From Actimicrobium sp047621665 (GTDB lineage: Bacteria; Pseudomonadota; Gammaproteobacteria; Burkholderiales; Burkholderiaceae_D), in contig JBLHMB010000008.1 in assembly GCA_047621665.1 (NCBI GenBank), positions 1 to 64,000 on the forward strand: DNA of 64,000 bases, written 5' to 3'. The position numbers and the translations under genes are program-made. This document shows positions 1 to 9,235 of the stretch, one piece after another (position 1 is the stretch's first letter; every line of letters starts with the position of its first letter). Below the pieces are notes generated by a model. It searched no databases and was not told where the DNA came from. It saw nothing but the letters and a program-made list of their open reading frames with translations.

Positions 1-3000
1 GGATATCGACCTTGCTGTGGCGCGTGACGCTGGCATCGACCGGCACGCAGGGTTTGTCCTTGAGCAAGTCGCGCAGGCTGTCTTCCCACGGCGACAGAAT
101 ACTGCCGGGTAGCTTGACCAGCGTCGCTTCGGTGATCGGATACGGATGCGGTACCGCCGGGGTCGGGACCGGCCGCCGGAACGATGCGGCCTTGATGCGC
201 ACTTGCAGCTTTTTGCCATAGGCTTTGTAGAGCTCGCTGACATCGTTGGTCGCAAAAACAAACGACAGGCGTTCCTTGCCGAACACATGGCTTTCACCGT
301 CTTCGGGAAAGGTGATCAGCACCCATGGATCGAGTGCTTGCGGTGGTAATGCATCGGTGCGGAAGTGGAAAGTGCGGCTATCCGTGCTGGCGGTCATCGC
401 GGCGGTTTCTGATGCGCCCGGGCGCGTATCTTGCGCCGACTGCCGCACGGACCAGGTCGCCTTGACTTGATAGGCGGTATCGGGTTGCAGCAGTGCATGG
501 CCGGAACTGTCTTCGGCAAAGACGGCCTCGAGGGCACCGCGATTGCGCTTGACGGTCTTGTCGTCCCAGTCGTGCCGGCGGGTTTCGGCCCCGCTCATCA
601 GTTCGATCGCCGCGACGTAAAACGGCCGGAATAACCAACGTTGCTGATCGGTATTGATTGGCTCTTTGCGGCTCTGGCCGATCTCGATAGTCGCGACATC
701 AGCGCGACCCTTGAATTCGACCAGGACCGGTACGTAGGCCTTGATGGTCGTGGCGGCGACGCTTGGCATACCACCGAGTCTGGCCAGGAATCCGGCCGCC
801 AGCTGGACATCGTCGTGCCATGGCCCGGACAGGCTGAGCCATTCGGCCGGGATCGGTTTGGTTGGCACGATGTCAGCGACCGTGACGGCTTGCTCGTCGA
901 GCAGATTGCCTTTGCTGTCGCGTTGCCGCACCAGCAGGGTTTTTTTGCTGACCAGGGTGTTGAGGACGAATAGCAGCAGGCGACCGGCGACGATATCGCC
1001 GCTGTGCAGGACGACCGAATTGAACAGGTCAGGCGGCCGGAATCCGAGGGCTTTCCAGACTTGCTCGACGGTCTTGCCATCGGCAGGGTTGCCGAGGGCA
1101 ATCACGCGGCCATCGTCGAGCATCGGGCTGGCCAGCGCCTTGGCTGCGCAACGTATCGGCTCGGTGCTGGCCCCGGTGCCAGTGCCAGTACTGGTGCCTG
1201 TATTGATGCCGGCGGCGGTATCGGACAGCGTTGCCACCAGCAATTCGGCGCGGCTGACAGCGATGCCGGATTGCAGTCTGGCGGTGGCCGATGACCAGCT
1301 GGCCGGCACGTCGGGAATGGGGTCGAGGAACGTGCGGCCGGCGACCATGTCGACCTGTTCGCGTACCAGTTCGCGCTGGTCGAGACTGGCGGCGCGGCGC
1401 GCGGCGGCGGCATCGAGTTTTGCTGCTGGCGCGGTCGTCGTCATCGGTGCTGCCGGTGCTGCTGGCGCATCGACCCGGCTCGTGCGTCCGGCTATCCCCG
1501 TGTTGTCTGTCGATCGGTTGTCGCGCGGGCAGGGCGCGGCGACGCCGTCGACGAAGGCCGGATAAATGCCGCGCTTGCGGTCGATGATGTCGACACCACA
1601 GCGCCATGCTTCCGTCACGCGCAAGGTGGTCGAGGGTGGTTGCGAACGGACCGTGCCGGCCGGGTCGGGCCAGGCTTCGCCGTTGAGTAGCCAGCCATCG
1701 GCCGACGGGCCGAGTGGCTCGAAGCGGAAAGTCCATAGCACCGAGGTCGGCGGCGCGGCCTGGTCGCAGACAGTGCCCCAGCGTTCTTCGATGGTCTCTT
1801 CCTGGAACTTGCTGCGGGTGAAGGCTTTCGGTGTGGCCGTCGGTATCCAGGACAGCAAGGCCAGTTGCACTTCGATGTTTTCGGCGAGCGGGTCCTTGAG
1901 TGTCCACCAGACTGATGGCGTGTCACCGGCACCGATGGCACCGATCAGTTCGACGGCGGTGAGGTCGTAGCGTACCCAGTTCTTGCCTTGCTGTTGCCAG
2001 CCGCCCTCGTGGGCGCCGGGATCATTGAGCGGGGCTTTCCCTAAAAAGGTCAGCGTGTCATCGATAGGCGGCACCGATAGCATCAGCACCGGTATCGTAT
2101 CGATCGGTACTACCGGAAGCTCGCCGGCCGCACTTTGCGGTGCGGTGCCGATGGCACCATCAATCGGCCGCCCGGTACCCGTACCGAGCACCAGTGCGGG
2201 TGAGCGCGAGATCAGTTTCAGGTCGCGCACCAGTGGTGGTGCCGGCAATTGCGGCACGCTGCTGGCACCGAGGTGGAAGCTGACGCAGCCTTCGATACTG
2301 AAAAAGAACAGGTCGATTTCGCCGCAAATCTCGCCATCGATACTGGAAATGCGTTTGCGCCGGCCATCCGGCAACAGCTCTTCACCGACATCGACAACCA
2401 GTTCGGCATAGGCGCTGATGCTGATGATGAACAGCACCAGTTCACCGCGGATGAACAGCTTGCCGGCGAGACGGAATGGCTCGAAACCAACCACCGCATC
2501 AAAGCCGGCGCTAATGCGCAAGTACAGCCGAACCGACACGTTGCCCCACACGAAAGCGGCGCGCAAACCGGTGCCGATGGCAAAGCCATAGACTTGCGGC
2601 AGGCCCGCTTCGGGGAAGGCCGGCAAGCCGTCGCCGGAAATCATCAGGTAGCCCGAGGCATCGATGACGCCGAGGATCATGGCCTGGATCGGGTCGCTGC
2701 GCTGGCCCAGATAGAGGTGCCAGTCACTGCCTTTCTTGAGATTGAAAAAGGCTTCGACCGGGATGCGGATTTTGATCAGCGGGTCGACCGTGTAATCGGC
2801 CACGATGCCGATGGTCAGCGTGCCGCGTCCGGCGTCGAGGTCGATGACGGCCAGCAGGTTGCCTTCGGCATTTTTGTTCTTGAGTGCCGGCATCGGTTGC
2901 AGCAGGCGTGCTTTCATCATCAGCAAAATACGCGGGCCGGGTAGTTCGAGCAGTAGCACGCCCTTGAGATTAAAGAGCACGCTGCTGCCCATCGTGCCGA

Positions 3001-6000
3001 CGGTGGCGCCGACGCCGAATGCCCAATGGTCGATCTGCGGGGTCCATGCGGACGGTTTGGTCGGGTCGCCCTCAGCACGGTTTTTGAGCCAGTCAAGCGC
3101 GATGGTCGGGCCACTCAGGCCGGCTTCGTCACGGCCGTAATTCATCGCGAACATGCCAAGGAAGCCATAGATACCCAGGCCCGATCCGCCCAATGGAATG
3201 GCGACCGGCAGTTCGAGATCCATCGCGACGTACACGCCGGTTGCACCGGGCAGATTGGCGATTTTTAGTGTGGCGCGCACGCGGGTATTGATCGGCACCA
3301 GCTGCAGGTCGAGGCTGCCGCCGATTTCTGCCCCGAGCTCGAAATTGCCCTTGCCGATCAGCACGCCGGGGATGTTGACGCCGGCACCAAAGGCCGTCAG
3401 TTCGACCCCGACCGGATCACTGAACTTGATGCGCACGCGGGCGCGGTCGAACGAGATGACACCGAGGTCGAGGTTCAGGCCGAGGTCGATTTCAAATGAC
3501 AGCGGATTGGTACGGGCGATGCGGGCGCCGAGGATACGGATCAGTTGACCAAGCGGGTCCGGCACGCTGATCGCGCCGGGGCTGGAGAGGTCGATTGTGT
3601 AACCCTTCGAGGCATCGAACACCGGCCGGAACTGGAAATTGCGTTCGCCCGGACTGTTCCCGAAGCGCATACCGATGGCCTTGTAGCGCACCACCAGCGG
3701 AGCGTTGCGCGGGATCGTCAGCAGGCTGATGCCACCGATCTGCACGTCGGCCGAGAGGGCGGTTTCGACATCGGCCAGTAATGCCACTTCGGTACCGTTG
3801 GCGCGTTTGCGCACGGTAATTTCGCCGCCCCACAGGATGACCCGTTCGACATTGAAAAAACCCGCCTGCGCCAGCCCGGTCGCGAGTGCCACACCGCCCA
3901 CCGCCAGTACCGCCGGGACCATGTCGCCGGAGGCCGGATTGGCTGGCGCAGTGGCATCGAGCAACGGCGCGAATAGCGCGGTCATGCCCAGCAGATTGCG
4001 TCCGAAGTCGGGTCCTTGCAGCGGTTGTCCGGGCAGCTGTCCGGTCATCAGCAAACCATCCTTGTCGGCCGGGTCGGCACCCAGGTAGGCCAGCGCGGTC
4101 CAGTCGCCGGTGGCGTTATCGATCTGGAATACGATGCGCGCCTTGATGACGCCATCGGCCGGATTGCTGCCCATGCCACGCAGTGTTGGTCCGGCTCCGG
4201 CGCTGCCACCGTTTTGCTGGATGAACTGTTCGGACGGGGTGTTGATATCGAACTCGCCATCAATTTCGACGGCGACGAATTCATCACGGACGATGCGTAC
4301 CTTGGCACCGAGCGAGCGGAACCAGCTTGGCGGTGTCGGATCGGGTGTCTGCGGCGGTTGGACGGGTGTGCTGGTCGGCCCGCGCGTGACGGTGCCGGTG
4401 GTGATGGTGCCGGCCAGCGGTGCGGCGGGCAATACGGCGTCAGCGCGCCAGTTGGTGCGGCGCGTGTTCAGATCGGCGGTGCCGGTCGGGCCTTTGCCGA
4501 GCAGCGTGAACGTGAAGTTCCTGGCCGGGTTGATCGAACGCAGGATGTGGCCAAAGGCTTCGGCGCGACGGCGCGAGAGCAGGAAGTTGTAGTCGAGGTC
4601 GGCCGGATCGTTTTCGTTGCTGGCCCAGCCGGTGATGGCAATCGTCGCGCCGGCCGGAATCGCATTGACGCGCGCGCTATAGGCGTCGATCACGTGCTGG
4701 CCGGTGAACGGGCTTTCGGGCGCGGCGGTGACTGCCGGGCCACTGCTGGAGTTGTCGGGATTGAGTGCGTACGGATTGGCGATCGGGCCGAGTGTGCCGG
4801 GCAGGCCGGCGACATGGTCGATGGTGGTGCCGGGATCATGTTCGGGCAGGTGGGTATTGGTCGGGCGGTCGAAGCGGAAATAGGCGCTGACGGTTTCCGG
4901 ACCGGCACCAACGGCGGCGGTGGTGGCCTTGACCGAGGCGGTTTCGTTGGGCCCAAGCGGGATTGTTACGCTCACTCCGCTGGAAGCGACGACCGCGCCG
5001 CCGGGCGGCTTGCGCACTTCCCATGCAGTGAGCGGATCGGGCGGATCGAGTGTCAGTGAAATGGTGGCGTCGGTACGGCTGAGCAGGCGCAACGAGGGTG
5101 CGCCGACCGCGACCGCATCGCGCGTGATGGTGTCGGTGGTGAAGTTTGCCTGCGCCACGGTGGCCGGTGCCGGTAACGCATTGCCGGGACGCGGGCCGGC
5201 GTTGATAGTCAGTGTGGCTGGCGTCGCTGGCGTGCCGCCATCGGTGACACTGAGTGCGATGACGCCGGCGTTGTCATTGCCAAGATCGACATCAAAGATA
5301 TTCGGTTGTCCGGCCACCGGCGACAGCGGTGCACCATCGAGCGTGGCAGTGTAGGTATAGGGTGGCCGGCGACCCGAGGCATCGACCACCATGCGGGTGC
5401 TGCGCGGCAGCATCGCGGTTGCCGTGGTGCCGCTGCGGGTGATGCCGAACGGCTGGTTGCCGGGGCCGTAGAAGCGCGCCGAGACACCGGGCGCACTGCC
5501 TTGATTGATTACCGACAGGGCGAAGTCGCCGGTGATGCCGGGTGTGCTGCCCAGGCCGATCAGCAAATTGCTGGCGCCGGCCGAGACGGCGAAATCGTCC
5601 ATGCCGTGCGGCGCGACGAACAGACGCACGACCGGCAAATACAGACCGGTCCAGCTGTCGTCGTAGCCGAACTGCTCAAGGATGTCGGGCGGCGTGTATC
5701 CATCGGACAGGTCGAGCAAGGCGCTGCGAAAACCGAAGCCGACCACGCGGGAGTCACCAATGAACGCATACGGCGGGTCCATCGTGATCAGTTCGGCGCT
5801 GGCCAGGTCACCGCCATCGTCGAGTCCGGCGGCACCGACGCTGAGGATGTCGAAATTGAGGTTGCCGGTCGCATCCTGCGCCAGTTGCATCCGTAATTTG
5901 GGTAGCGAGAACGATACCGCCGGATGGGCTGGATCGGGTTCGAGCAAGCCATCGGCGCGCAGTTTTGCGCCCTTGAGCATCGGCGGCCGCAGCACCACGG

Positions 6001-6460
6001 TGGTCAGCAACATGTTGAGCGTGAACTGCGCGCCGGGGTAGTCTGATACCGGTACATCGATCGGCATCGCATCGATGACGTCGAAGACATTGGCGGTGGC
6101 AGCAGGGATGCCGGTGGCGCCGGCGATGAGGGGCGAACCGGTGCGTGGTGCGAAAAATTCGAAGTCAATATGCGTATCGCGGATATCGATCCAGGGATCG
6201 CGCCTGGTCGGATCGTCCTGGGGGTGAATGCCGCCGGCGGTGGCGGTGATGGTGAAGCGGGCATTCGGCAGATCCAGCACAGGTCGTGCCGAGACGGCAA
6301 ATTTGGCGACACCGCGCAGCGTGTTGCCTTCGGCCGAACCGGTCGCTTCGTAGTGGTCAACATAGATCGCACCGAGCGCCACCTGCCAGTCGCCGAGTGT
6401 GGTGCCGAGTAACTGGTAAGGCGAAATCAGGTCGAGCAGCGAAAGCGCGGTGGCAGGCAT
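1..6460 (-). CDS. giant protein of unknown function with OmpA-like motif, 3'-incomplete
   Basis: One minus-strand frame stays open from an ATG at 6460 to the window edge, 2,153 codons without a stop. The ATG follows a good ribosome site (AAGGGGATCGCA). No signal peptide is visible. Residues about 364-422 look like an Ig or cadherin-like domain (IALSVTDGGTPATPATLTIN). Residues about 585-662 carry an OmpA-like stretch: IAITGWASNEND, then NFLLSRRRAEAF. The usual Asp of that family is not obvious. Residues about 960-1120 and 1300-1360 are glycine-rich, alternating hydrophobic strands suggesting extended beta structure. A Pro/Ala/Thr linker lies near 1660-1687 and a Gly/Thr run near 1752-1764. Codon use matches the neighbours. 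I do not recognise the family. Large size, OmpA motif and lack of a leader would fit a structural or cell-envelope-associated component, but this is inference. Confidence 0.85.
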   Translation of the reverse strand, partial: MPATALSLLDLISPYQLLGTTLGDWQVALGAIYVDHYEATGSAEGNTLRGVAKFAVSARPVLDLPNARFTITATAGGIHPQDDPTRRDPWIDIRDTHIDFEFFAPRTGSPLIAGATGIPAATANVFDVIDAMPIDVPVSDYPGAQFTLNMLLTTVVLRPPMLKGAKLRADGLLEPDPAHPAVSFSLPKLRMQLAQDATGNLNFDILSVGAAGLDDGGDLASAELITMDPPYAFIGDSRVVGFGFRSALLDLSDGYTPPDILEQFGYDDSWTGLYLPVVRLFVAPHGMDDFAVSAGASNLLIGLGSTPGITGDFALSVINQGSAPGVSARFYGPGNQPFGITRSGTTATAMLPRSTRMVVDASGRRPPYTYTATLDGAPLSPVAGQPNIFDVDLGNDNAGVIALSVTDGGTPATPATLTINAGPRPGNALPAPATVAQANFTTDTITRDAVAVGAPSLRLLSRTDATISLTLDPPDPLTAWEVRKPPGGAVVASSGVSVTIPLGPNETASVKATTAAVGAGPETVSAYFRFDRPTNTHLPEHDPGTTIDHVAGLPGTLGPIANPYALNPDNSSSGPAVTAAPESPFTGQHVIDAYSARVNAIPAGATIAITGWASNENDPADLDYNFLLSRRRAEAFGHILRSINPARNFTFTLLGKGPTGTADLNTRRTNWRADAVLPAAPLAGTITTGTVTRGPTSTPVQPPQTPDPTPPSWFRSLGAKVRIVRDEFVAVEIDGEFDINTPSEQFIQQNGGSAGAGPTLRGMGSNPADGVIKARIVFQIDNATGDWTALAYLGADPADKDGLLMTGQLPGQPLQGPDFGRNLLGMTALFAPLLDATAPANPASGDMVPAVLAVGGVALATGLAQAGFFNVERVILWGGEITVRKRANGTEVALLADVETALSADVQIGGISLLTIPRNAPLVVRYKAIGMRFGNSPGERNFQFRPVFDASKGYTIDLSSPGAISVPDPLGQLIRILGARIARTNPLSFEIDLGLNLDLGVISFDRARVRIKFSDPVGVELTAFGAGVNIPGVLIGKGNFELGAEIGGSLDLQLVPINTRVRATLKIANLPGATGVYVAMDLELPVAIPLGGSGLGIYGFLGMFAMNYGRDEAGLSGPTIALDWLKNRAEGDPTKPSAWTPQIDHWAFGVGATVGTMGSSVLFNLKGVLLLELPGPRILLMMKARLLQPMPALKNKNAEGNLLAVIDLDAGRGTLTIGIVADYTVDPLIKIRIPVEAFFNLKKGSDWHLYLGQRSDPIQAMILGVIDASGYLMISGDGLPAFPEAGLPQVYGFAIGTGLRAAFVWGNVSVRLYLRISAGFDAVVGFEPFRLAGKLFIRGELVLFIISISAYAELVVDVGEELLPDGRRKRISSIDGEICGEIDLFFFSIEGCVSFHLGASSVPQLPAPPLVRDLKLISRSPALVLGTGTGRPIDGAIGTAPQSAAGELPVVPIDTIPVLMLSVPPIDDTLTFLGKAPLNDPGAHEGGWQQQGKNWVRYDLTAVELIGAIGAGDTPSVWWTLKDPLAENIEVQLALLSWIPTATPKAFTRSKFQEETIEERWGTVCDQAAPPTSVLWTFRFEPLGPSADGWLLNGEAWPDPAGTVRSQPPSTTLRVTEAWRCGVDIIDRKRGIYPAFVDGVAAPCPRDNRSTDNTGIAGRTSRVDAPAAPAAPMTTTAPAAKLDAAAARRAASLDQRELVREQVDMVAGRTFLDPIPDVPASWSSATARLQSGIAVSRAELLVATLSDTAAGINTGTSTGTGTGASTEPIRCAAKALASPMLDDGRVIALGNPADGKTVEQVWKALGFRPPDLFNSVVLHSGDIVAGRLLLFVLNTLVSKKTLLVRQRDSKGNLLDEQAVTVADIVPTKPIPAEWLSLSGPWHDDVQLAAGFLARLGGMPSVAATTIKAYVPVLVEFKGRADVATIEIGQSRKEPINTDQQRWLFRPFYVAAIELMSGAETRRHDWDDKTVKRNRGALEAVFAEDSSGHALLQPDTAYQVKATWSVRQSAQDTRPGASETAAMTASTDSRTFHFRTDALPPQALDPWVLITFPEDGESHVFGKERLSFVFATNDVSELYKAYGKKLQVRIKAASFRRPVPTPAVPHPYPITEATLVKLPGSILSPWEDSLRDLLKDKPCVPVDASVTRHSKVDI

Positions 6461-6771
6461 TGCGATCCCCTTTGATGTGGCAACGTCATAGTCGGCATCG
6501 AGCAGCAATGGCAACCGGGCATGAATTCACCCGCTGCCGGATGATGTATCGGCAACGGTGCACTCACAATTTACGTCGTTCAATCAGATCGAGTTTGGGT
6601 ATCTCAGCGCATGTTGAGGCGCGTCAAAAGCGCTCGGGGCTGGGGCGCTTTTGGGGGGAGGGTAGAAGGTTTTTGGATGCGATAGCCGTTGGGTCTGGCG
6701 ATCGTCGGCTGTGCATTTGGTGCAGTACCCTGCGGTTATTGCACCCTTGAATGAGTCGGATCCGGCCGCGC
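6461..6771. other. gene-free spacer between tolC and the giant gene
   Basis: This 311-base spacer holds no convincing gene. It contains the ribosome site of the giant frame at its left end and a 40-base palindromic repeat (6711-6750) close to the tolC stop codon. A promoter for the giant gene probably lies here, but I cannot pick one with confidence. Confidence 0.6.
6711..6750. repeat. palindromic repeat family 1, copy 1
   Basis: This 40-base element begins GTGCATTTGGTGCAGT and ends TTATTGCACCCTTGA. It can fold as GGTGCAGT against ATTGCACC with one G-U pair around an 11-base loop. A near-identical element lies at 40319-40357. Both lie about 22 bases beyond the stop codon of a gene (here tolC), so the element may act as an mRNA 3' end or a REP sequence. 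Confidence 0.8.
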
Positions 6772-8079
6772 TCAGTTCTGCAGCAACCCGTTGATCAGCG
6801 CCAGGTCGTCTTCCTTGAGCGTGCCTGCCGCCGCTTTCAAGCGCAAGCCGGCGATCAGCGTGTCATAGCGCGCTTTGGCCAGTAATTGCCGGGTTGAAAA
6901 CAGCTGTTGCTGGGCATTGAGCACGTCGATGTTGATGCGCACGCCGACCTGATATCCGAGCCGGTTCGATTCGAGCGCTGACAGGCTCGATACTTCCGCT
7001 GCCTCGTAAGCCCTGACTTGCGCCAGGCCGCTGTTGACGCCGAAGAAGGATTGCCGTGCCGCTTGCGCCGCAGTGCGCCGGAAGTTATCGAGATCGGCCC
7101 GCGCCTTGTCTTCGAGGGCAATCGATTCGCGCACCTTGCTGGTGACGGCGAATCCGGAATACAGCGGGATTTGCCATTGCACGCCGATCGTACTGGAAGT
7201 GATCGAACCACTTTGCGTGGTCAGACTGGCGCTGCTTTGATTGGTGGTGCCGCGGCTGGCGATCAGGTCGAGCGTCGGCAAATGACCGGCACGATTGCGG
7301 CTGATGTCGCGACGGGCGATGTCGAGCGCCAGTTGCTGGCCGATCACACCAAAATTTTCCTGTTCGGCACGGCTGACCCACGGTTCGATCTGTGCCGGTT
7401 CCGGCGCACTGAGCTTGAGGCCGGGGCGCAGTGTTGCCAGCGTGCCGGCCGGTTTGCCGATGAGCTGCTGGAGCGCGGCGGTTTTGACGTCGAGATCGTT
7501 TTGCGCCGCGATTTGCTGGGCGATGGCGAGATCGTAGCGGGCTTGCGCTTCATTGCTGTCGGTGATGGTGGCGGTGCCGACTTCGAAGTTGCGCTTGGCC
7601 GAGGCCAATTGCTCGCTGATTGCGTTTTCCTGCGCCTTCAGGAAGGCCAGACTATCCTGCGCCGCCAGCACGTCGAAATAGGCTTGCGCGACGCGCGCGA
7701 TGAGGTCTTGCTGCGCCTGTGCATACACCGCATCGCTGATGGCGACCGATAACTTGCCTTGCTGGTAGATTTCCCAGTTAGCCATCCGCAGCAGCGGTTG
7801 TGTCAGCGTCAGCGCATAGGTATTGGCGTTGTAGTCGATGCTGCGCGTGCCGGCTTCGGCATTAACCTTGTTGTAACTGCCACCGATGCCCAGTACCGGC
7901 AGCAGGCCGGCCCGTCCCTGCACGCTGCGTTCCTGACCGGCCTCGCGCACCGCGCGCGCACTAGTGATCACGGCATCATTGATCAGCGCATCACGATAGA
8001 CCTGCAGCAGGTCGGTCGCTTGTACCGGAGCGGACAGCAAGGCACAGGCTAGCAGCGGGACGATGACGAAATAACGCAT
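6772..8079 (-). CDS. tolC: TolC family outer membrane efflux protein
   Basis: This 435-residue protein is an outer-membrane channel of the TolC type, which pairs with inner-membrane pumps for type I secretion or drug efflux. It begins with a clear signal peptide ending SAPVQA. The mature part shows the two tandem outer-membrane efflux repeats, with long alpha-helical stretches and the typical repeat segments around QPLLRMANWE and QIPLYSGFAV. Length is normal for the family. It is the last gene of a same-strand run TetR regulator, methyltransferase, rhodanese, tolC. That order is common in Burkholderiales, and the TetR gene suggests repressor control. No pump or adaptor gene is in the window, so its partner is unknown. 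Confidence 0.93.
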   Translation of the reverse strand: MRYFVIVPLLACALLSAPVQATDLLQVYRDALINDAVITSARAVREAGQERSVQGRAGLLPVLGIGGSYNKVNAEAGTRSIDYNANTYALTLTQPLLRMANWEIYQQGKLSVAISDAVYAQAQQDLIARVAQAYFDVLAAQDSLAFLKAQENAISEQLASAKRNFEVGTATITDSNEAQARYDLAIAQQIAAQNDLDVKTAALQQLIGKPAGTLATLRPGLKLSAPEPAQIEPWVSRAEQENFGVIGQQLALDIARRDISRNRAGHLPTLDLIASRGTTNQSSASLTTQSGSITSSTIGVQWQIPLYSGFAVTSKVRESIALEDKARADLDNFRRTAAQAARQSFFGVNSGLAQVRAYEAAEVSSLSALESNRLGYQVGVRINIDVLNAQQQLFSTRQLLAKARYDTLIAGLRLKAAAGTLKEDDLALINGLLQN

Positions 8080-8115
8080 GGATTCTCCGGTGGAATCGAG
8101 GTTGCAGAATAGGGT

Positions 8116-8151
8116 GGTGCAGAGCGAGGTGCAGAGCGAGGTGCAGGGTGA
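8116..8151. repeat. 12-base tandem repeat, three units
   Basis: GGTGCAGAGCGA occurs at 8116-8127 and 8128-8139, followed by a diverged third unit GGTGCAGGGTGA. It lies between the rhodanese stop codon and the tolC start, in the leader of tolC. Confidence 0.75.
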
Positions 8152-8154
8152 ATC

Positions 8155-8478
8155 TTAGTAAGTCGGTACTGCCGGATCAACCTGTACGGCCCACGCATGC
8201 ATGCCGCCGGTCAGGTTGGTGACTTCGGTAAAACCTTGTTGTTCCAGAAAGTTGGCGACCTGCATGCTGCGCGAGCCGTGATGGCAGATGCAGATCACAG
8301 GGGTGTCGTCATCAAGCTCGGCCAGTCGCGCCGGGATACTGCGCATCGGCATCGGTACCGCACCGGCCAGATGGCAGGTTTCGAATTCCCAGGGTTCGCG
8401 CACATCGAGCAGGAGCGGCGCAGGCCGGCTGGCATCGGCCAGCCAGGCATGCAATTCGGGAGCGGTCAGATGGCGCAT
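8155..8478 (-). CDS. rhodanese-like sulfurtransferase
   Basis: This is a single-domain rhodanese of 107 residues, predicted cytoplasmic. It has the family signature LLDVREPWEFETCHLAGA and an active-site loop CHHGSRS whose cysteine would carry the persulfide. The ATG at 8478 was chosen because it follows GAGGAAGACATCACC; longer frames run into the next gene and lack homology. It lies 13 bases after the methyltransferase gene and 75 bases before tolC on the same strand, so it is probably co-transcribed. Substrate cannot be inferred from sequence. Confidence 0.88.
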   Translation of the reverse strand: MRHLTAPELHAWLADASRPAPLLLDVREPWEFETCHLAGAVPMPMRSIPARLAELDDDTPVICICHHGSRSMQVANFLEQQGFTEVTNLTGGMHAWAVQVDPAVPTY

Positions 8479-8491
8479 GGTGATGTCTTCC

Positions 8492-9145
8492 TCAGAACTT
8501 GAACAGCGATGGCGTGACCGCATTGCGCAGCGGTTTGATGACGGTCTCGAACAGGTTGATGGTGTCGTACCCCAGCTCGGAGACGCGCGTGATGACTTGC
8601 GCCGACATTGCCGGAGCATCGCCGACCACGCACAGGATGCGTCCGCCAATCTTGATCTGGGTCAGAAATTCCTGCGGCAGAACCGGCAGCGAACCCGAAA
8701 TCACGATGACGTCATACGGCGCCATCCCGGCCCAACCGCGGGCACCATCGCCAGGCAGGACATCGACATTGTCGATGCCGTAGCGTTGCAGATTGTCCTG
8801 TGCCAGCGCCTGCAACTCGGCTTCGATCTCGATGGTAGTCACATGACGCGCACGGTGCGACAGCAGGGCGGCCATGTAGCCGGATCCGGTGCCGATTTCG
8901 AGTACGGTTTCGTGCTTCTTGACGCCGGCTTCCTGCAACATGCGCGCTTCGAATTTCGGCATCAGCATCGACTGGCCGCACGGCAGCGGGATTTCGGTAT
9001 CGACGAAGGCCAGCGCGGTGTAGGCAGCCGGCACAAAGGCTTCGCGCTTGACCACCATCAGCAGGTCCAGGACGTCCTGGTCGAGCACATCCCAGGTGCG
9101 AATTTGCTGTTCGATCATGTTGAAACGGGCTTGTTCGATATTCAT
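8492..9145 (-). CDS. pcm: protein-L-isoaspartate O-methyltransferase family protein
   Basis: This is a 217-residue SAM-dependent methyltransferase. The cofactor motif VLEIGTGSGYMAALL starts near residue 80 and the PCMT-type segment PLPCGQSMLMPKFEARML precedes it. Canonical enzymes methylate isoaspartyl residues in damaged proteins. Here the usual YGQTIS sequence reads CGQSML and the usual TAAAP segment reads SGSLP, so this belongs to the diverged Pcm-like branch found beside tolC in betaproteobacteria, and its activity on isoaspartate is not certain. The start has a plausible ribosome site. It heads the pcm-rhodanese-tolC run. Confidence 0.85.
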   Translation of the reverse strand: MNIEQARFNMIEQQIRTWDVLDQDVLDLLMVVKREAFVPAAYTALAFVDTEIPLPCGQSMLMPKFEARMLQEAGVKKHETVLEIGTGSGYMAALLSHRARHVTTIEIEAELQALAQDNLQRYGIDNVDVLPGDGARGWAGMAPYDVIVISGSLPVLPQEFLTQIKIGGRILCVVGDAPAMSAQVITRVSELGYDTINLFETVIKPLRNAVTPSLFKF

Positions 9146-9235
9146 GTGGGGGTCTAGGTGCGTGAAAGGGTGGGGCCAGCGCCGGCGCGGCCGTGAATGT
9201 GCTGCATTCGTTATTGCATCCGATGCCGCATTCTA

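Noticed and set aside
741..1565. Plus-strand frame of 274 codons
   Set aside because: It lies opposite the giant minus-strand frame, is rich in Arg, Ser and Ala as expected of a shadow frame, and shows no family motif.
4016..5059. Plus-strand frame of 347 codons
   Set aside because: It is the antisense shadow of the giant gene and has no ribosome site or recognisable domain.
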